A stretch of DNA of 29,142 bases from Candidatus Aerophobota bacterium (GTDB lineage Bacteria; Aerophobota; Aerophobia; Aerophobales; JAGGXI01). The stretch spans positions 1-29,142 of the forward strand of contig JAGGXI010000082.1 of NCBI GenBank assembly GCA_021163155.1. Direction: 5' to 3'. Shown here in pieces: positions 8,524 through 15,347 of this stretch (the stretch's first letter is position 1; every line of letters begins with the position of its first letter). The notes under the pieces are model-generated. The model ran no database searches. It was not told the DNA's origin and worked only from the letters and a program-made list of their open reading frames with translations. The translations under genes were made by a program, and so were the position numbers.

Positions 8524-8697
8524 CCATTGCCTTCCTATTATTTGTTATTAAAGAGTATTTTTATCTTCTTTATAGCGGTAATTTCATCCCATCAGATGCA
8601 GATATTATCTCTATTTCAGACTATTCAGTCAGTTTTTTGCTAGCTTCCACGGCTTTGCCTTAAGTATAGTCATATCGATTTCGATTTATACATCAGA

Positions 8698-9165
8698 TTA
8701 CTGTTTATATCGGGGGAAAATTATGTTATATAAAAATATTCCACTTATTATACCCATAAGGTAGTAAGAGTGAGGAGCCCAGTAATCTCCTTTTATATCA
8801 AATTCCATTGTCAATAGAAGTCCAAATTCGTCAGTGATTAAACCGAGACCCACACCAAAGAGGATACTGCTGGATACTTTAACCTTTTCAATGTATCTTT
8901 TTTTACTCCGGAGTAGAAGAAACCAGTTGGAGAGGATAATTAAGAAGATTCCCAAATAAAAATGGTGAATGTGATAATCAGAAACTCTAAAAAAATTAAG
9001 AAATGGTCTCCCTGCCTCAATCCATATTACTATACATCTGCAGATAAATATAGTAAGTAAAAAAATAATAAAAGAAATAAAGGAAAGCTGTTTACCTCTT
9101 TTTATTATGTAAATTTCATATAATTCCCATCCTACGTCCGTTAGCTTTTTTATTAACCGAATCAA
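8698..9165 (-). CDS. Polytopic membrane protein with HxHH and DEFG motifs
   Basis: This is a 155-residue protein with about four membrane segments. Two polar motifs stand out near the membrane: HIHHFYLG around residue 65-72 and GLGLITDEFGLLL around 107-119; a lone His in WAPHSYY lies further on. Such a set of His and acidic residues could bind metal, but no activity is known to me. The start is TTG, overlapping the stop of the upstream TPR gene by 4 bases (TTGA), with AAAGAGGA in front, so translation is probably coupled. It belongs to the PspC-headed operon. Confidence 0.7.
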   Translation of the reverse strand: MIRLIKKLTDVGWELYEIYIIKRGKQLSFISFIIFLLTIFICRCIVIWIEAGRPFLNFFRVSDYHIHHFYLGIFLIILSNWFLLLRSKKRYIEKVKVSSSILFGVGLGLITDEFGLLLTMEFDIKGDYWAPHSYYLMGIISGIFLYNIIFPRYKQ

Positions 9166-9719
9166 TTAATCCTCTTTCTTTTAGAACCTTCTACAATAAG
9201 CTGTTGAAGTATACTCAGTTCTGTTTTTATTTTATTTCTTAAGTTAGAACTGTCTTCCAGTGTTCCAGGAGATGGGGCTATTTTTTCCGCTACTTTTAAT
9301 TTTGCTAAAGCTGCAGCAAATTTTCTTTTTCTATATAATTTCTTAGCCACCTGAAGGAAAGTTAAAGCAATTTCTCTTCTATCCAGTAGCTCCAGCTTTT
9401 CCACAGCTTCTTCATTTTGAGGATTTAGACGTAGAACTATCTGGTAATCTTTTTTTGCTCTTTCAAAAGCCCTTCTTTTTTCATTTTCTATTCCCCTTTG
9501 GTATATCTTTACCGGATTAGCTATTTCTTCAGCAATTTCCTCTTCTCCAGGAAATAGAGAAGTGCTTGTTACAAAAAGTATTAAACAAAGACCAGCTACA
9601 AAAACATGCAGTCCCGATCTTCTTTTCAGTAAAACACTATTAATAAAAGTATAGACAGCAAAAGTGAGAAAGCCAAAAAAACCAACTATTCCAATTATAT
9701 TCCAAAAAGATTCCCACAT
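9162..9719 (-). CDS. Membrane-anchored TPR-like protein
   Basis: This is a 185-residue protein with two hydrophobic segments at about 8-30 and 38-56, then a soluble helical part (about 65-170) with TPR-like repeats such as AFERAKKDYQIVLRLNPQNEEA and FAAALAKLKVAEKIAP. TPR parts usually hold protein partners. GAGGAG precedes the ATG and the LiaF-like gene ends 9 bases upstream. With PspC and LiaF-like neighbours it may scaffold an envelope-stress complex, which is inference. Confidence 0.75.
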   Translation of the reverse strand: MWESFWNIIGIVGFFGFLTFAVYTFINSVLLKRRSGLHVFVAGLCLILFVTSTSLFPGEEEIAEEIANPVKIYQRGIENEKRRAFERAKKDYQIVLRLNPQNEEAVEKLELLDRREIALTFLQVAKKLYRKRKFAAALAKLKVAEKIAPSPGTLEDSSNLRNKIKTELSILQQLIVEGSKRKRIN

Positions 9720-9728
9720 TGTAACTCC

Positions 9729-10646
9729 TCAATATAATTCTAATTTTAAGGCGGAGGCGTCTGCATCTAAATCAAGTTTGAGCTGTTTTTCGGCCGTTGG
9801 ATAATTATTACTGAGATATATATTCTCACTTTTTTTAAAGCCCAGAGCATCAAGGTTATTAGAAGTTAAACCCGCATCAGTTCTAATTTTTACTCCCATT
9901 GAATGGGGAATAAGAATCTTAATTTTGGAAGCACCCCCGCTAACTCTGGCTTTAATAGAAGTAATGTTACCGAATCTTATTCTACTATTACTGGCTCCTG
10001 CATCTAAATCAAATTCAACTATTTTCAAAGAGGAGAGGTTTAAATTATTATCACTTGCTCCAGCGCTAATTTTCAGAGAAAGAGGGATGGTACTATTTAA
10101 CTTTATATCCCAAAAATGAGCTCTGTTCCATCGAGTAAATAAATATTCTCTTTCTTTTTCTTTTTCCCCAATTTCTAAAAACCCTTCTCCATTTAGCTCT
10201 CTATATTTCATCCATGGCATTATTTCCAGAGGAATAGTAAAATTACCACTTGCCAGATTCTTCGTAGAGCCTTCTCTTATTTTCAGTTTTCCTGCTTTAA
10301 ACCTTAGATTAATATTAGCCTTTTTAATGCTGGGCAGTAGTGGTTGGCTAAGTTCTATGCTCTGAGTGTTTTTTCCGAAAAAGTAGTAAAATCTATTTCC
10401 TTGAGAATGATAAAGACAGATTACTAAACAAATAACAGCAATAATCAACAAGGGAGGCAAAATTCTTAAGTAAGGAAGAGAGACGGTTTTAAGGATTAAA
10501 TCGAGGCCTACAGCAATTAAAATAAGAGGCCAGAGTCGAATCAGATGGTACCATATACCCCAGGATAAGATACCAAAATTATTGGCTAAAAGGATCAGGC
10601 CGATGAGGATGATAATTAAGCCCCCAAGAAAATGCCTCGTTTTCAT
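9729..10646 (-). CDS. LiaF/toastrack-type membrane protein
   Basis: This is a 305-residue protein with three hydrophobic segments in the first 80 residues, including the GLIIILIGLILLANNFGIL and LWPLILIAVGLDLIL signatures of the LiaF-type/DUF5668 membrane module. A beta-rich domain from about 95 to 305 has repeated DAGASNS, SGGASK and DADASAL turns, as in the toastrack beta-solenoid that accompanies PspC and LiaF proteins. These proteins monitor the cell envelope and tune stress regulators. It overlaps pspC by 4 bases (ATGA), so translation is coupled. No two-component regulator is encoded beside it. Confidence 0.85.
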   Translation of the reverse strand: MKTRHFLGGLIIILIGLILLANNFGILSWGIWYHLIRLWPLILIAVGLDLILKTVSLPYLRILPPLLIIAVICLVICLYHSQGNRFYYFFGKNTQSIELSQPLLPSIKKANINLRFKAGKLKIREGSTKNLASGNFTIPLEIMPWMKYRELNGEGFLEIGEKEKEREYLFTRWNRAHFWDIKLNSTIPLSLKISAGASDNNLNLSSLKIVEFDLDAGASNSRIRFGNITSIKARVSGGASKIKILIPHSMGVKIRTDAGLTSNNLDALGFKKSENIYLSNNYPTAEKQLKLDLDADASALKLELY

Positions 10647-11095
10647 TGAGATTTTTTCCTTAAACTACTTGCTAAAATAGCCAGGCCGATTATAATCAGG
10701 ATAAGAGGCCAGAGTCTACTAAAGTTAAACCAGGGAAGAAAATTATTAATCAGAAATAGACACCCAATAGCAAGTAGAATGAGCCCCCCTATAATTCGTG
10801 AGTTTTTTCTTTCATTATTTGAATCTTCTCTAATGCGTTTTCCTATTTTTTGGGCAACATCTTCGGCTTTTTCCCTTAATTTTCCTTCCTCTTTTTCTGA
10901 TGTCTGTTCAGGATTTTGAGGAATGATAATCCAAGCAATAAGATAGCCAATAACTCCTATGCCGTTGGCAAAGATAGTTAATACAGCAAGAATGCGGACT
11001 ATTACAGGGTCAATATTAAAGTATTCGGCGATTCCTCCACAAACACCTCCAATCATACGATTTTCTTTAGAACGATAAAGCCTTTTTTTATTCAT
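10643..11095 (-). CDS. pspC: PspC domain protein
   Basis: This is a 150-residue protein headed by a PspC domain (residues 2-60) with KRLYRSKENRMIGGVCGGIA, then EYFNIDPVIVRILAVL and a helix ending in WIIIPQNP. A charged linker (61-95) follows, then two hydrophobic segments (about 97-145) that resemble the DUF5668/LiaF membrane module of the next gene. PspC proteins sit in the inner membrane and respond to envelope damage. GGGAGAG precedes the ATG. It is the first gene of the group, with a likely promoter at 11137-11164. Confidence 0.92.
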   Translation of the reverse strand: MNKKRLYRSKENRMIGGVCGGIAEYFNIDPVIVRILAVLTIFANGIGVIGYLIAWIIIPQNPEQTSEKEEGKLREKAEDVAQKIGKRIREDSNNERKNSRIIGGLILLAIGCLFLINNFLPWFNFSRLWPLILIIIGLAILASSLRKKSQ

Positions 11096-11136
11096 AACTT
11101 CTCTCCCTTTAAATTTAATCTACAAAGACTGAGTTT

Positions 11137-11164
11137 ATTATATCTAACTCTATCTAAAGAGCAA
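11137..11164 (-). promoter_or_regulatory. Promoter of the pspC operon
   Basis: Read on the minus strand, TATAAT (11142-11137) is preceded at 16 bases by TTGCTC (11164-11159), matching half of the -35 consensus. The start would be about 35-40 bases before the pspC ATG. The weak -35 overlaps a palindrome, suggesting control by a bound regulator. Confidence 0.5.
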
Positions 11165-11171
11165 ATTGCTC
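11159..11171. promoter_or_regulatory. 13-bp palindrome over the pspC -35 region, possible operator
   Basis: GAGCAA-A-TTGCTC is a perfect dyad centred at 11165. Its position over the -35 box fits repressor or activator binding. No matching regulator gene is in the window. Confidence 0.45.
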
Positions 11172-11235
11172 AAGCGATTCGGGTAAGATTTGCGAGGTGA
11201 GGATTAAAGGATTTCTAGATAGAAGAACTGGCAGA

Positions 11236-11478
11236 TTAACTTTTTGTATATTGTTTGATTCTCTCTTTAATCCAATTCCAATCCGGGTTTCCATGATTGA
11301 AAAAAGAGTTAAAATTATCCTTAAGCCACTCATAGTAGTCGTTCTCTGTATATTTACAGAAAGTCTCTACAAGAATATGTCCTGGAATGTCTTTAGGTGT
11401 TTTTATGCTCATCTCTTCAAATTCTTCATCTAAATATTCTTTTATAACTTTTTTATCAAGCATTTTGTGTTTTATCAT
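11236..11478 (-). CDS. Small acidic protein at the end of the methylase/HNH operon, unknown
   Basis: This is an 80-residue protein, rich in Glu, Asp and aromatic residues, with no membrane segment. Notable is the C-terminal GNPDWNWIKERIKQYTK. AAAGGA lies close to the ATG, and the start follows the HNH gene stop by 6 bases, so it is probably part of that operon. I do not recognise the family. Acid-rich small partners can act as inhibitors of nucleases, but nothing here proves that. Confidence 0.6.
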   Translation of the reverse strand: MIKHKMLDKKVIKEYLDEEFEEMSIKTPKDIPGHILVETFCKYTENDYYEWLKDNFNSFFNHGNPDWNWIKERIKQYTKS

Positions 11479-11484
11479 TTTCCT

Positions 11485-12075
11485 TTATTTATTATTAGGC
11501 CGCTGTATATGACTATTGAGATTATATTTTTCATACACATCAAAAATCTCTTTACAGAATTTAACCATTTTTTTGTCACTTTTCCTTACTGCCTCTTCAT
11601 ATAATCTTACAAGGAGCCTTTTGCCAAATTCTGTCTGTGAATATCTCTTTTTAAGAAGATTGTGCTCTGAGCACAAAGTCTGCCCATTATCAACTGTATT
11701 TGCTCCTCCTTTATCTAATGGTATTCTGTGGTCAGCATGGATTTCAACCCCATCTTTTCTTCCCTTACCACAAACAACACATTTATATCCGTCTCTTTTG
11801 AAAATTGCTTTTTTGACTTTAGAGGAAAATTCGTATAGCTCTCTATTCTGGATAAGATCAGGGTCATATCTATAAATACCTTTTCTTACTTTTATTAATA
11901 TACCCTCTTGGTAAAATTTACGAATTTGACGCCAAGGGTCACGTGGTTTTCTACCATAGAGCTTAAGGTATTGTTTCTCTACCCAATCGATAACTGGTCC
12001 ATGCTTTAAGTCTTCTTTGGGATGCATTCGGAAATATTCCATTATCAAATCAGCAATAGTTTTCCTTACTTTCAC
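11485..12075 (-). CDS. HNH endonuclease with an N-terminal winged-helix-like region; probable restriction enzyme
   Basis: This is a 196-residue nuclease. Residues 1-75 look like a winged helix (HGPVIDWVEKQYLKLYG, then PWRQIRKFYQEGILIKV and a KGIYRYDP wing). The HNH domain covers about 88-142: CVVCGKG (Cys99, Cys102), EIHADHRIPLDKGG with Asp115-His116, Asn130 in TVDNGQ, and LCSEHN with Cys135 and His138. Catalytic and zinc residues are all present, so it should be active. It starts 3 bases after the methyltransferase stop, the classic layout of a Type II restriction-modification pair. The pair could instead be a solitary methylase with an unrelated nuclease, but the spacing argues against that. 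Confidence 0.85.
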   Translation of the reverse strand: MKVRKTIADLIMEYFRMHPKEDLKHGPVIDWVEKQYLKLYGRKPRDPWRQIRKFYQEGILIKVRKGIYRYDPDLIQNRELYEFSSKVKKAIFKRDGYKCVVCGKGRKDGVEIHADHRIPLDKGGANTVDNGQTLCSEHNLLKKRYSQTEFGKRLLVRLYEEAVRKSDKKMVKFCKEIFDVYEKYNLNSHIQRPNNK

Positions 12076-12078
12076 TAT

Positions 12079-12882
12079 CTATTTCCTTCCTTGAAACACA
12101 TTCAGCATAAGTTGATTAATTTCAACCTCAGTTATTAATCTTTGTTTCGCAATTTCACAATAATTTCTATCGATCTCAACTCCTATTCCTTTTCTCTTTG
12201 TCAAAGCACAGGCAATTAAACTACTTCCACTACCTAAAAAGGGGTCGAGAATTGTATCGTCTACAAAAGTAAATAACTTTATGCATCTTCTCGGAAGTTC
12301 GACTGGAAATGGCGTAGGATGTCCTACACGTTTTTTACTTTCACCCATAAAATTCCAAACACCGTTTGTCCATTCCATAAATTCCTTCTTAGTAATATCC
12401 GATCTTCTACTTCCGCTTAACTTCTTCCATTGTTTTTTATATAGGACAACAATCATCTCCACAGGAGCGATGACATAAGGAGCTGAAGCGCTGAGCCATG
12501 AACCCCATGCAGTCCGTCTTGAGATATTTTGTTCATTCCAGACAATGGTAGAATGATATTTCCATCCAACCTCTTTAGCAATTGTAATGATATCAGCATA
12601 GACGCTTTGCTGCCCCCCCTTATTCTTATCTAAAGGTATATTTAAGCAAAATCTCCCGTCATCTTTTATTAATTCATAGGCTTTCTCAAGCCATTTCTTT
12701 GTAAATTTAAGATATACATTATAGGATAGCTTATCATCGTAAGAGTTGTATTTAATATCTATGTTGTAAGGGGGAGATGTTACAATTAAATCTACCATTC
12801 CTTCTTGGACGTACTTAGTAGATAAAAAGTCATCATTATATATTTTTATGCCTTTCACCTGAAAGTAAAGTTTTCTATTCAT
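12079..12882 (-). CDS. DNA methyltransferase, beta class (N4-cytosine or N6-adenine)
   Basis: This is a 267-residue enzyme with motif IV TSPPYN at residues 35-40 near the N-terminus, HPTPFP at 188-193, and the AdoMet-binding motif DPFLGSGSS at 213-221, followed by GVEIDRNYC. Motif IV before motif I makes it beta class. SPPY is typical of N4-cytosine methylases but also occurs in N6-adenine ones, so the modified base is undecided. AAAAAAGGA lies 7 bases before the ATG, and this ATG overlaps the stop of a 49-codon ORF (ATGA). It should protect host DNA against the HNH enzyme downstream. The recognition site cannot be inferred. Confidence 0.92.
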   Translation of the reverse strand: MNRKLYFQVKGIKIYNDDFLSTKYVQEGMVDLIVTSPPYNIDIKYNSYDDKLSYNVYLKFTKKWLEKAYELIKDDGRFCLNIPLDKNKGGQQSVYADIITIAKEVGWKYHSTIVWNEQNISRRTAWGSWLSASAPYVIAPVEMIVVLYKKQWKKLSGSRRSDITKKEFMEWTNGVWNFMGESKKRVGHPTPFPVELPRRCIKLFTFVDDTILDPFLGSGSSLIACALTKRKGIGVEIDRNYCEIAKQRLITEVEINQLMLNVFQGRK

Positions 12883-13028
12883 TTATATTCCTTTTTTAAA
12901 GGCACGGTCTTTTTCTCCTGAAGGTCATTTAAGGCTTCTTGTTCCATCTTTTGCAAAGCTTTACCCCAAGCAGGCTTGAGCTCGAAGAAAAGAGCTTCTC
13001 TCTCATATTCTCGTCTCAACTCACTCAC
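12879..13028 (-). CDS. 49-codon ORF starting in a GTGA tandem repeat, coupled to the methyltransferase
   Basis: A GTG at 13028 opens a frame of 49 charged residues (contains REYEREALFFELKP, then AWGKALQKMEQEALNDLQ), predicted mostly helical. It ends at TGA 12881-12879, overlapping the methylase ATG in an ATGA. The GTG lies inside the (GTGA)5 repeat, 5 bases after the stop of the upstream gene, with no Shine-Dalgarno site of its own, so termination-reinitiation is the likely start mode. TTG at 13019 or ATG at 12947 are alternatives. No family is recognised. Position and the exact overlap favour a real gene, but it may also be a leader for the methylase. Confidence 0.5.
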   Translation of the reverse strand: MSELRREYEREALFFELKPAWGKALQKMEQEALNDLQEKKTVPLKKEYK

Positions 13029-13040
13029 TCACTCACTCAC
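13021..13040. repeat. (TCAC)5 / (GTGA)5 tetranucleotide tandem repeat
   Basis: Five perfect TCAC units on the plus strand (GTGA on the coding minus strand), flanked by near-units TTAC and TCAAC. It covers the stop of the 179-residue ORF (TGA 13035-13033) and the GTG of the 49-codon ORF. Confidence 0.95.
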
Positions 13041-13572
13041 TTACTTCATCCTTAGGCAAATAGCCGGGACAGCTGGTGATTATCTCTTTTCTTTTACGTA
13101 CTCTCTTCTCCCTTTCACACTCACCTGATAGCCAGCAATTCGCACACAATCCAACCTCCTTACGAATTCTTGATACTTTTTTAGTAATCTTCGGCTCTTT
13201 TTCTATACCTACCACCTCTTCCTTTACTCTTTTTTTCTCTTTTGTAGGGCCCAAACCCTGTTCAGTGGCAAACTCTATCTCTTTTTCTTTAGCTTCTTCT
13301 CGCTGTTTATAAGTACCTATCTTATTATCCATACTTCTCATCTTTTCATCCAATAAATCATAGATATCTATCAATCTATTATCCACCGATTGCAAGAGTT
13401 TTGTAAAATAGCCGAGAGCATAATAGAGAACTCCAATTATTACAGAAGCGATAATAATAGCAAATCCATATATAGTAGCATTTCCACCGTATTTACCGGT
13501 AATCAAAAATATTCCTCCACCTACTCCAAATATAATAATAAACGGGCCAACTATTCTTAAAAATATATTCAT
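13033..13572 (-). CDS. Two-helix membrane protein with coiled coil and C-terminal four-cysteine motif
   Basis: This is a 179-residue protein heading the methylase operon. Membrane helices lie at about 5-27 and 32-55 and a short amphipathic coiled coil at 56-90 (LLQSVDNRLIDIYDLLDEKM). A highly charged linker follows, then Cys143-x2-Cys146-x5-Cys152-x15-Cys168-Pro, which could bind zinc or iron-sulfur on the cytoplasmic side. The ribosome site AAGGAGGAGGT is excellent. The next ORF starts 5 bases after the stop and the whole group is transcribed from a near-consensus promoter. I do not recognise the family. It is unlike any standard restriction-modification subunit. Confidence 0.75.
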   Translation of the reverse strand: MNIFLRIVGPFIIIFGVGGGIFLITGKYGGNATIYGFAIIIASVIIGVLYYALGYFTKLLQSVDNRLIDIYDLLDEKMRSMDNKIGTYKQREEAKEKEIEFATEQGLGPTKEKKRVKEEVVGIEKEPKITKKVSRIRKEVGLCANCWLSGECEREKRVRKRKEIITSCPGYLPKDEVSE

Positions 13573-13608
13573 ACCTCCTCCTTTCCGCCTTAAAATGTAG
13601 CCAATATC

Positions 13609-13636
13609 ATTATAATCGGAAGCACCGGGATGTCAA
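13609..13636 (-). promoter_or_regulatory. Near-consensus sigma-70 promoter of the methylase/HNH operon
   Basis: On the minus strand a perfect TTGACA (13636-13631) and a perfect TATAAT (13614-13609) are separated by 16 bases. Transcription would begin near 13602, about 30 bases before the ATG at 13572, with AAGGAGGAGGT between. One base short of the ideal spacing is the only flaw. Confidence 0.85.
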
Positions 13637-13764
13637 ACAGACATATTAACCCAGATTTGGCGATTTGAATAATATTAGCCAGGGTTAATTCCGAAGCATA
13701 ACATTAGGTCTACTTTTCACATTTTTCAAAAAACTTTTCCATAAGCAAAAACATCCCTTTTTGA

Positions 13765-13880
13765 TGGGTAGGGAGAGGCTAATCGCTATTAAAGCAAGAG
13801 TTAGAGATGATTGGGAGGCTAAAGCCTCCCCTACCCAGAGAGAGCTTTAACAGTTTGCCGAATCCAGGTTTAACTTTTCC
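13765..13880 (+). repeat. Repeat family C, copy 2, between divergent promoters
   Basis: This matches the inner part of the element at 6095-6299: AGGCTAATCGC, the hairpin GGGAGGCT-AA-AGCCTCCC at 13813-13830, AGAGAGCTTTAA, and a tail TTTGCCGAATCCAGG. It fills the 381-base gap between the divergent genes at 13572 and 13954 along with both promoters. The 12-bp terminal repeats of the first copy are not preserved here. The part from 13637 to 13764 holds nothing I can name. Confidence 0.8.
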
Positions 13881-13900
13881 CTGAAACTGGAGAGTTATGT

Positions 13901-13929
13901 TTGACGCATAGCTAAAGATATTGTATAAT
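13901..13929 (+). promoter_or_regulatory. Near-perfect sigma-70 promoter of the V-ATPase C gene
   Basis: TTGACG (13901-13906) and TATAAT (13924-13929) are separated by exactly 17 bases. The start would be near 13936, leaving a leader of under 20 bases that still holds the AGGAGG ribosome site at 13943-13948. This rules out the upstream in-frame TTG at 13921 as start codon. Confidence 0.85.
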
Positions 13930-13953
13930 AAACTGGAAGAAAGGAGGAAGAGA

Positions 13954-15000
13954 TTGAGTATAGAGTATTTAGAGGTAAAAGGTGGGGATACTCGTTATAT
14001 CTATACCACAGGTAGGATAAGGGGATTAGAGAAGTACCTTTTAAAAGAGACCGATTTTTCTCGAATAAAAGAGAGCAAAGGATTAGTAGAAGCATTAGAG
14101 ATTTTAAGCAAGATATTTCCCTATTCAGAATCTTTTAAAAAAATAGAAGAGAAAAACTTTGAGCGGATATTAGAAGAAGAATTAAAAAGAACTCATAGAG
14201 AAATAAGAAGTTTTTGTCCTCAGCCAGAGCTTGTGGACTTATTCTGGATAGAGTACGACTTTCATAATTTAAAAGTTCTCCTTAAAGCCCATTTTCAAGA
14301 AAATTTATCTTTGGGATATACCCCTCAGTTGAAAGTGAGTTTTTCTCCGGCGGGGACACTAAATATAGAGATTCTAAAGGAAGCTGTGCAAAAAGAAGAT
14401 TTTACTACCCTTTCTCCTCAATTAAAGAGCCTACTGGAGGAGATTTTCCCCTCAATTAAAGAAAACCCTCAACCCCATACTTTGGATACGCTTATAGATA
14501 AACTGTTCTTTCGTTGGATATATCAGCGATTAAGTAATTACAACGATCCATTCATTACCCAATTAATTAAAAAAGAGATCGACTCTTTTAATATAATGAC
14601 TTTTTTTAGAATTAGATTTTTAAAAAGAGATGACGAGGAAAAACTATTAAAAGAAGCTTTAATTGAAGGAGGAGAAACAGATAAGGAAATATGGATAAAA
14701 TTATCACATCAACCAAAAGAATCTATAGAAAGGGAATTAGGTAGCACAGGATATATAGAGATAATAAAGCAAGTTTTAGAAGGGAAGAAAGAAAGAGAAG
14801 AATCTTTATTCTCTTTGGATAAATTTTTTGATGAATATATATTAAAATATAGCAAAAAAGGTTTTTATGTCAGCTTTGGAAGAGAGGCTCTAATTAATTA
14901 TATACTACTTAAAAAACAAGAAATAAAACGTTTGCGAACAATTTTAAGAGAAAAAATCAATCAAACCCTGATGGAAGAAGAGAGGGTCTTAACTATTTAG
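13954..15000 (+). CDS. atpC: V/A-type ATP synthase subunit C
   Basis: This is a 348-residue stalk subunit that in V/A-type ATPases sits on the membrane rotor ring and links it to the central shaft. The N-terminal YIYTTGRIRGLEKYLL and the LFWIEYDFHNLKVLLKAHF segment are typical of the subunit C/AC39 family. The TTG start at 13954 is chosen because AGGAGG lies 5-10 bases in front and the longer frame would begin inside the promoter. Subunit F follows 13 bases after the stop. Subunits I, K, E, A, B and D, normally adjacent, are absent on both sides. The symbol follows V-type usage and not F-type atpC (epsilon). Confidence 0.88.
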   Translation: MSIEYLEVKGGDTRYIYTTGRIRGLEKYLLKETDFSRIKESKGLVEALEILSKIFPYSESFKKIEEKNFERILEEELKRTHREIRSFCPQPELVDLFWIEYDFHNLKVLLKAHFQENLSLGYTPQLKVSFSPAGTLNIEILKEAVQKEDFTTLSPQLKSLLEEIFPSIKENPQPHTLDTLIDKLFFRWIYQRLSNYNDPFITQLIKKEIDSFNIMTFFRIRFLKRDDEEKLLKEALIEGGETDKEIWIKLSHQPKESIERELGSTGYIEIIKQVLEGKKEREESLFSLDKFFDEYILKYSKKGFYVSFGREALINYILLKKQEIKRLRTILREKINQTLMEEERVLTI

Positions 15001-15013
15001 TGAGGTAAACTTT

Positions 15014-15328
15014 ATGTTTAAAATAGCTGCTATTGCCGATAAGGAGAGTGCACTCCCTTTTTTAGGAGGAGGAGTGGAGACAATAATTTGTGAAGAATCC
15101 ACAAAGATAGAGGAAATTCTCAGAGATTTAGTGAAAAAGGATTACGGCATTATTTTTATCACCGAGTCATTGGCTGCAGAGAATTTAGAAATAATCGAAA
15201 AAATTGATGAAGAGAAAGCTCTACCTCTTATTACCGTAATTTCTGATTTTGTCCAGCGCTCTACCGCTGTATCAGAAAAGAGACTTGAGAGATTAATAAG
15301 AAAAGCTGTGGGAATGGAATTAAAATAA
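15014..15328 (+). CDS. atpF: V/A-type ATP synthase subunit F
   Basis: This is a 104-residue protein of the central stalk. The fold pattern is that of subunit F: KIAAIADKESALPFLGGGVE at the start, DYGIIFITESLA in the middle, and a LPLITVISD strand before a final helix. Length agrees with the family (about 100). A GAGGT site lies 8 bases before the ATG. It pairs with subunit C upstream, but the catalytic subunits A and B that normally follow are replaced by pyrE. The symbol is V-type usage and not F-type subunit b. Confidence 0.88.
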   Translation: MFKIAAIADKESALPFLGGGVETIICEESTKIEEILRDLVKKDYGIIFITESLAAENLEIIEKIDEEKALPLITVISDFVQRSTAVSEKRLERLIRKAVGMELK

Positions 15329-15347
15329 CTTTTAGAGAGGAATGAAA

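Noticed and set aside
11516-11875. Plus-strand 119-codon ORF opposite the HNH gene
   Set aside because: The minus strand encodes clear HNH motifs over this stretch; the plus frame has no recognisable features.
12947-13028. Helix-turn-helix controller (C protein) in the 49-codon ORF
   Set aside because: Too short and lacking a recognisable helix-turn-helix pattern; no C-box-like dyads at the operon promoter.
13021-13040. Classic ON/OFF phase variation of the methylase by the tetranucleotide repeat
   Set aside because: GTGA repeats stop all frames and the methylase has its own ribosome site and start downstream, so copy number cannot shift its frame.
13921-13953. Upstream TTG start for V-ATPase subunit C
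   Set aside because: It overlaps the -10 box of a strong promoter and lies before the expected transcript start; the TTG at 13954 has AGGAGG in front.
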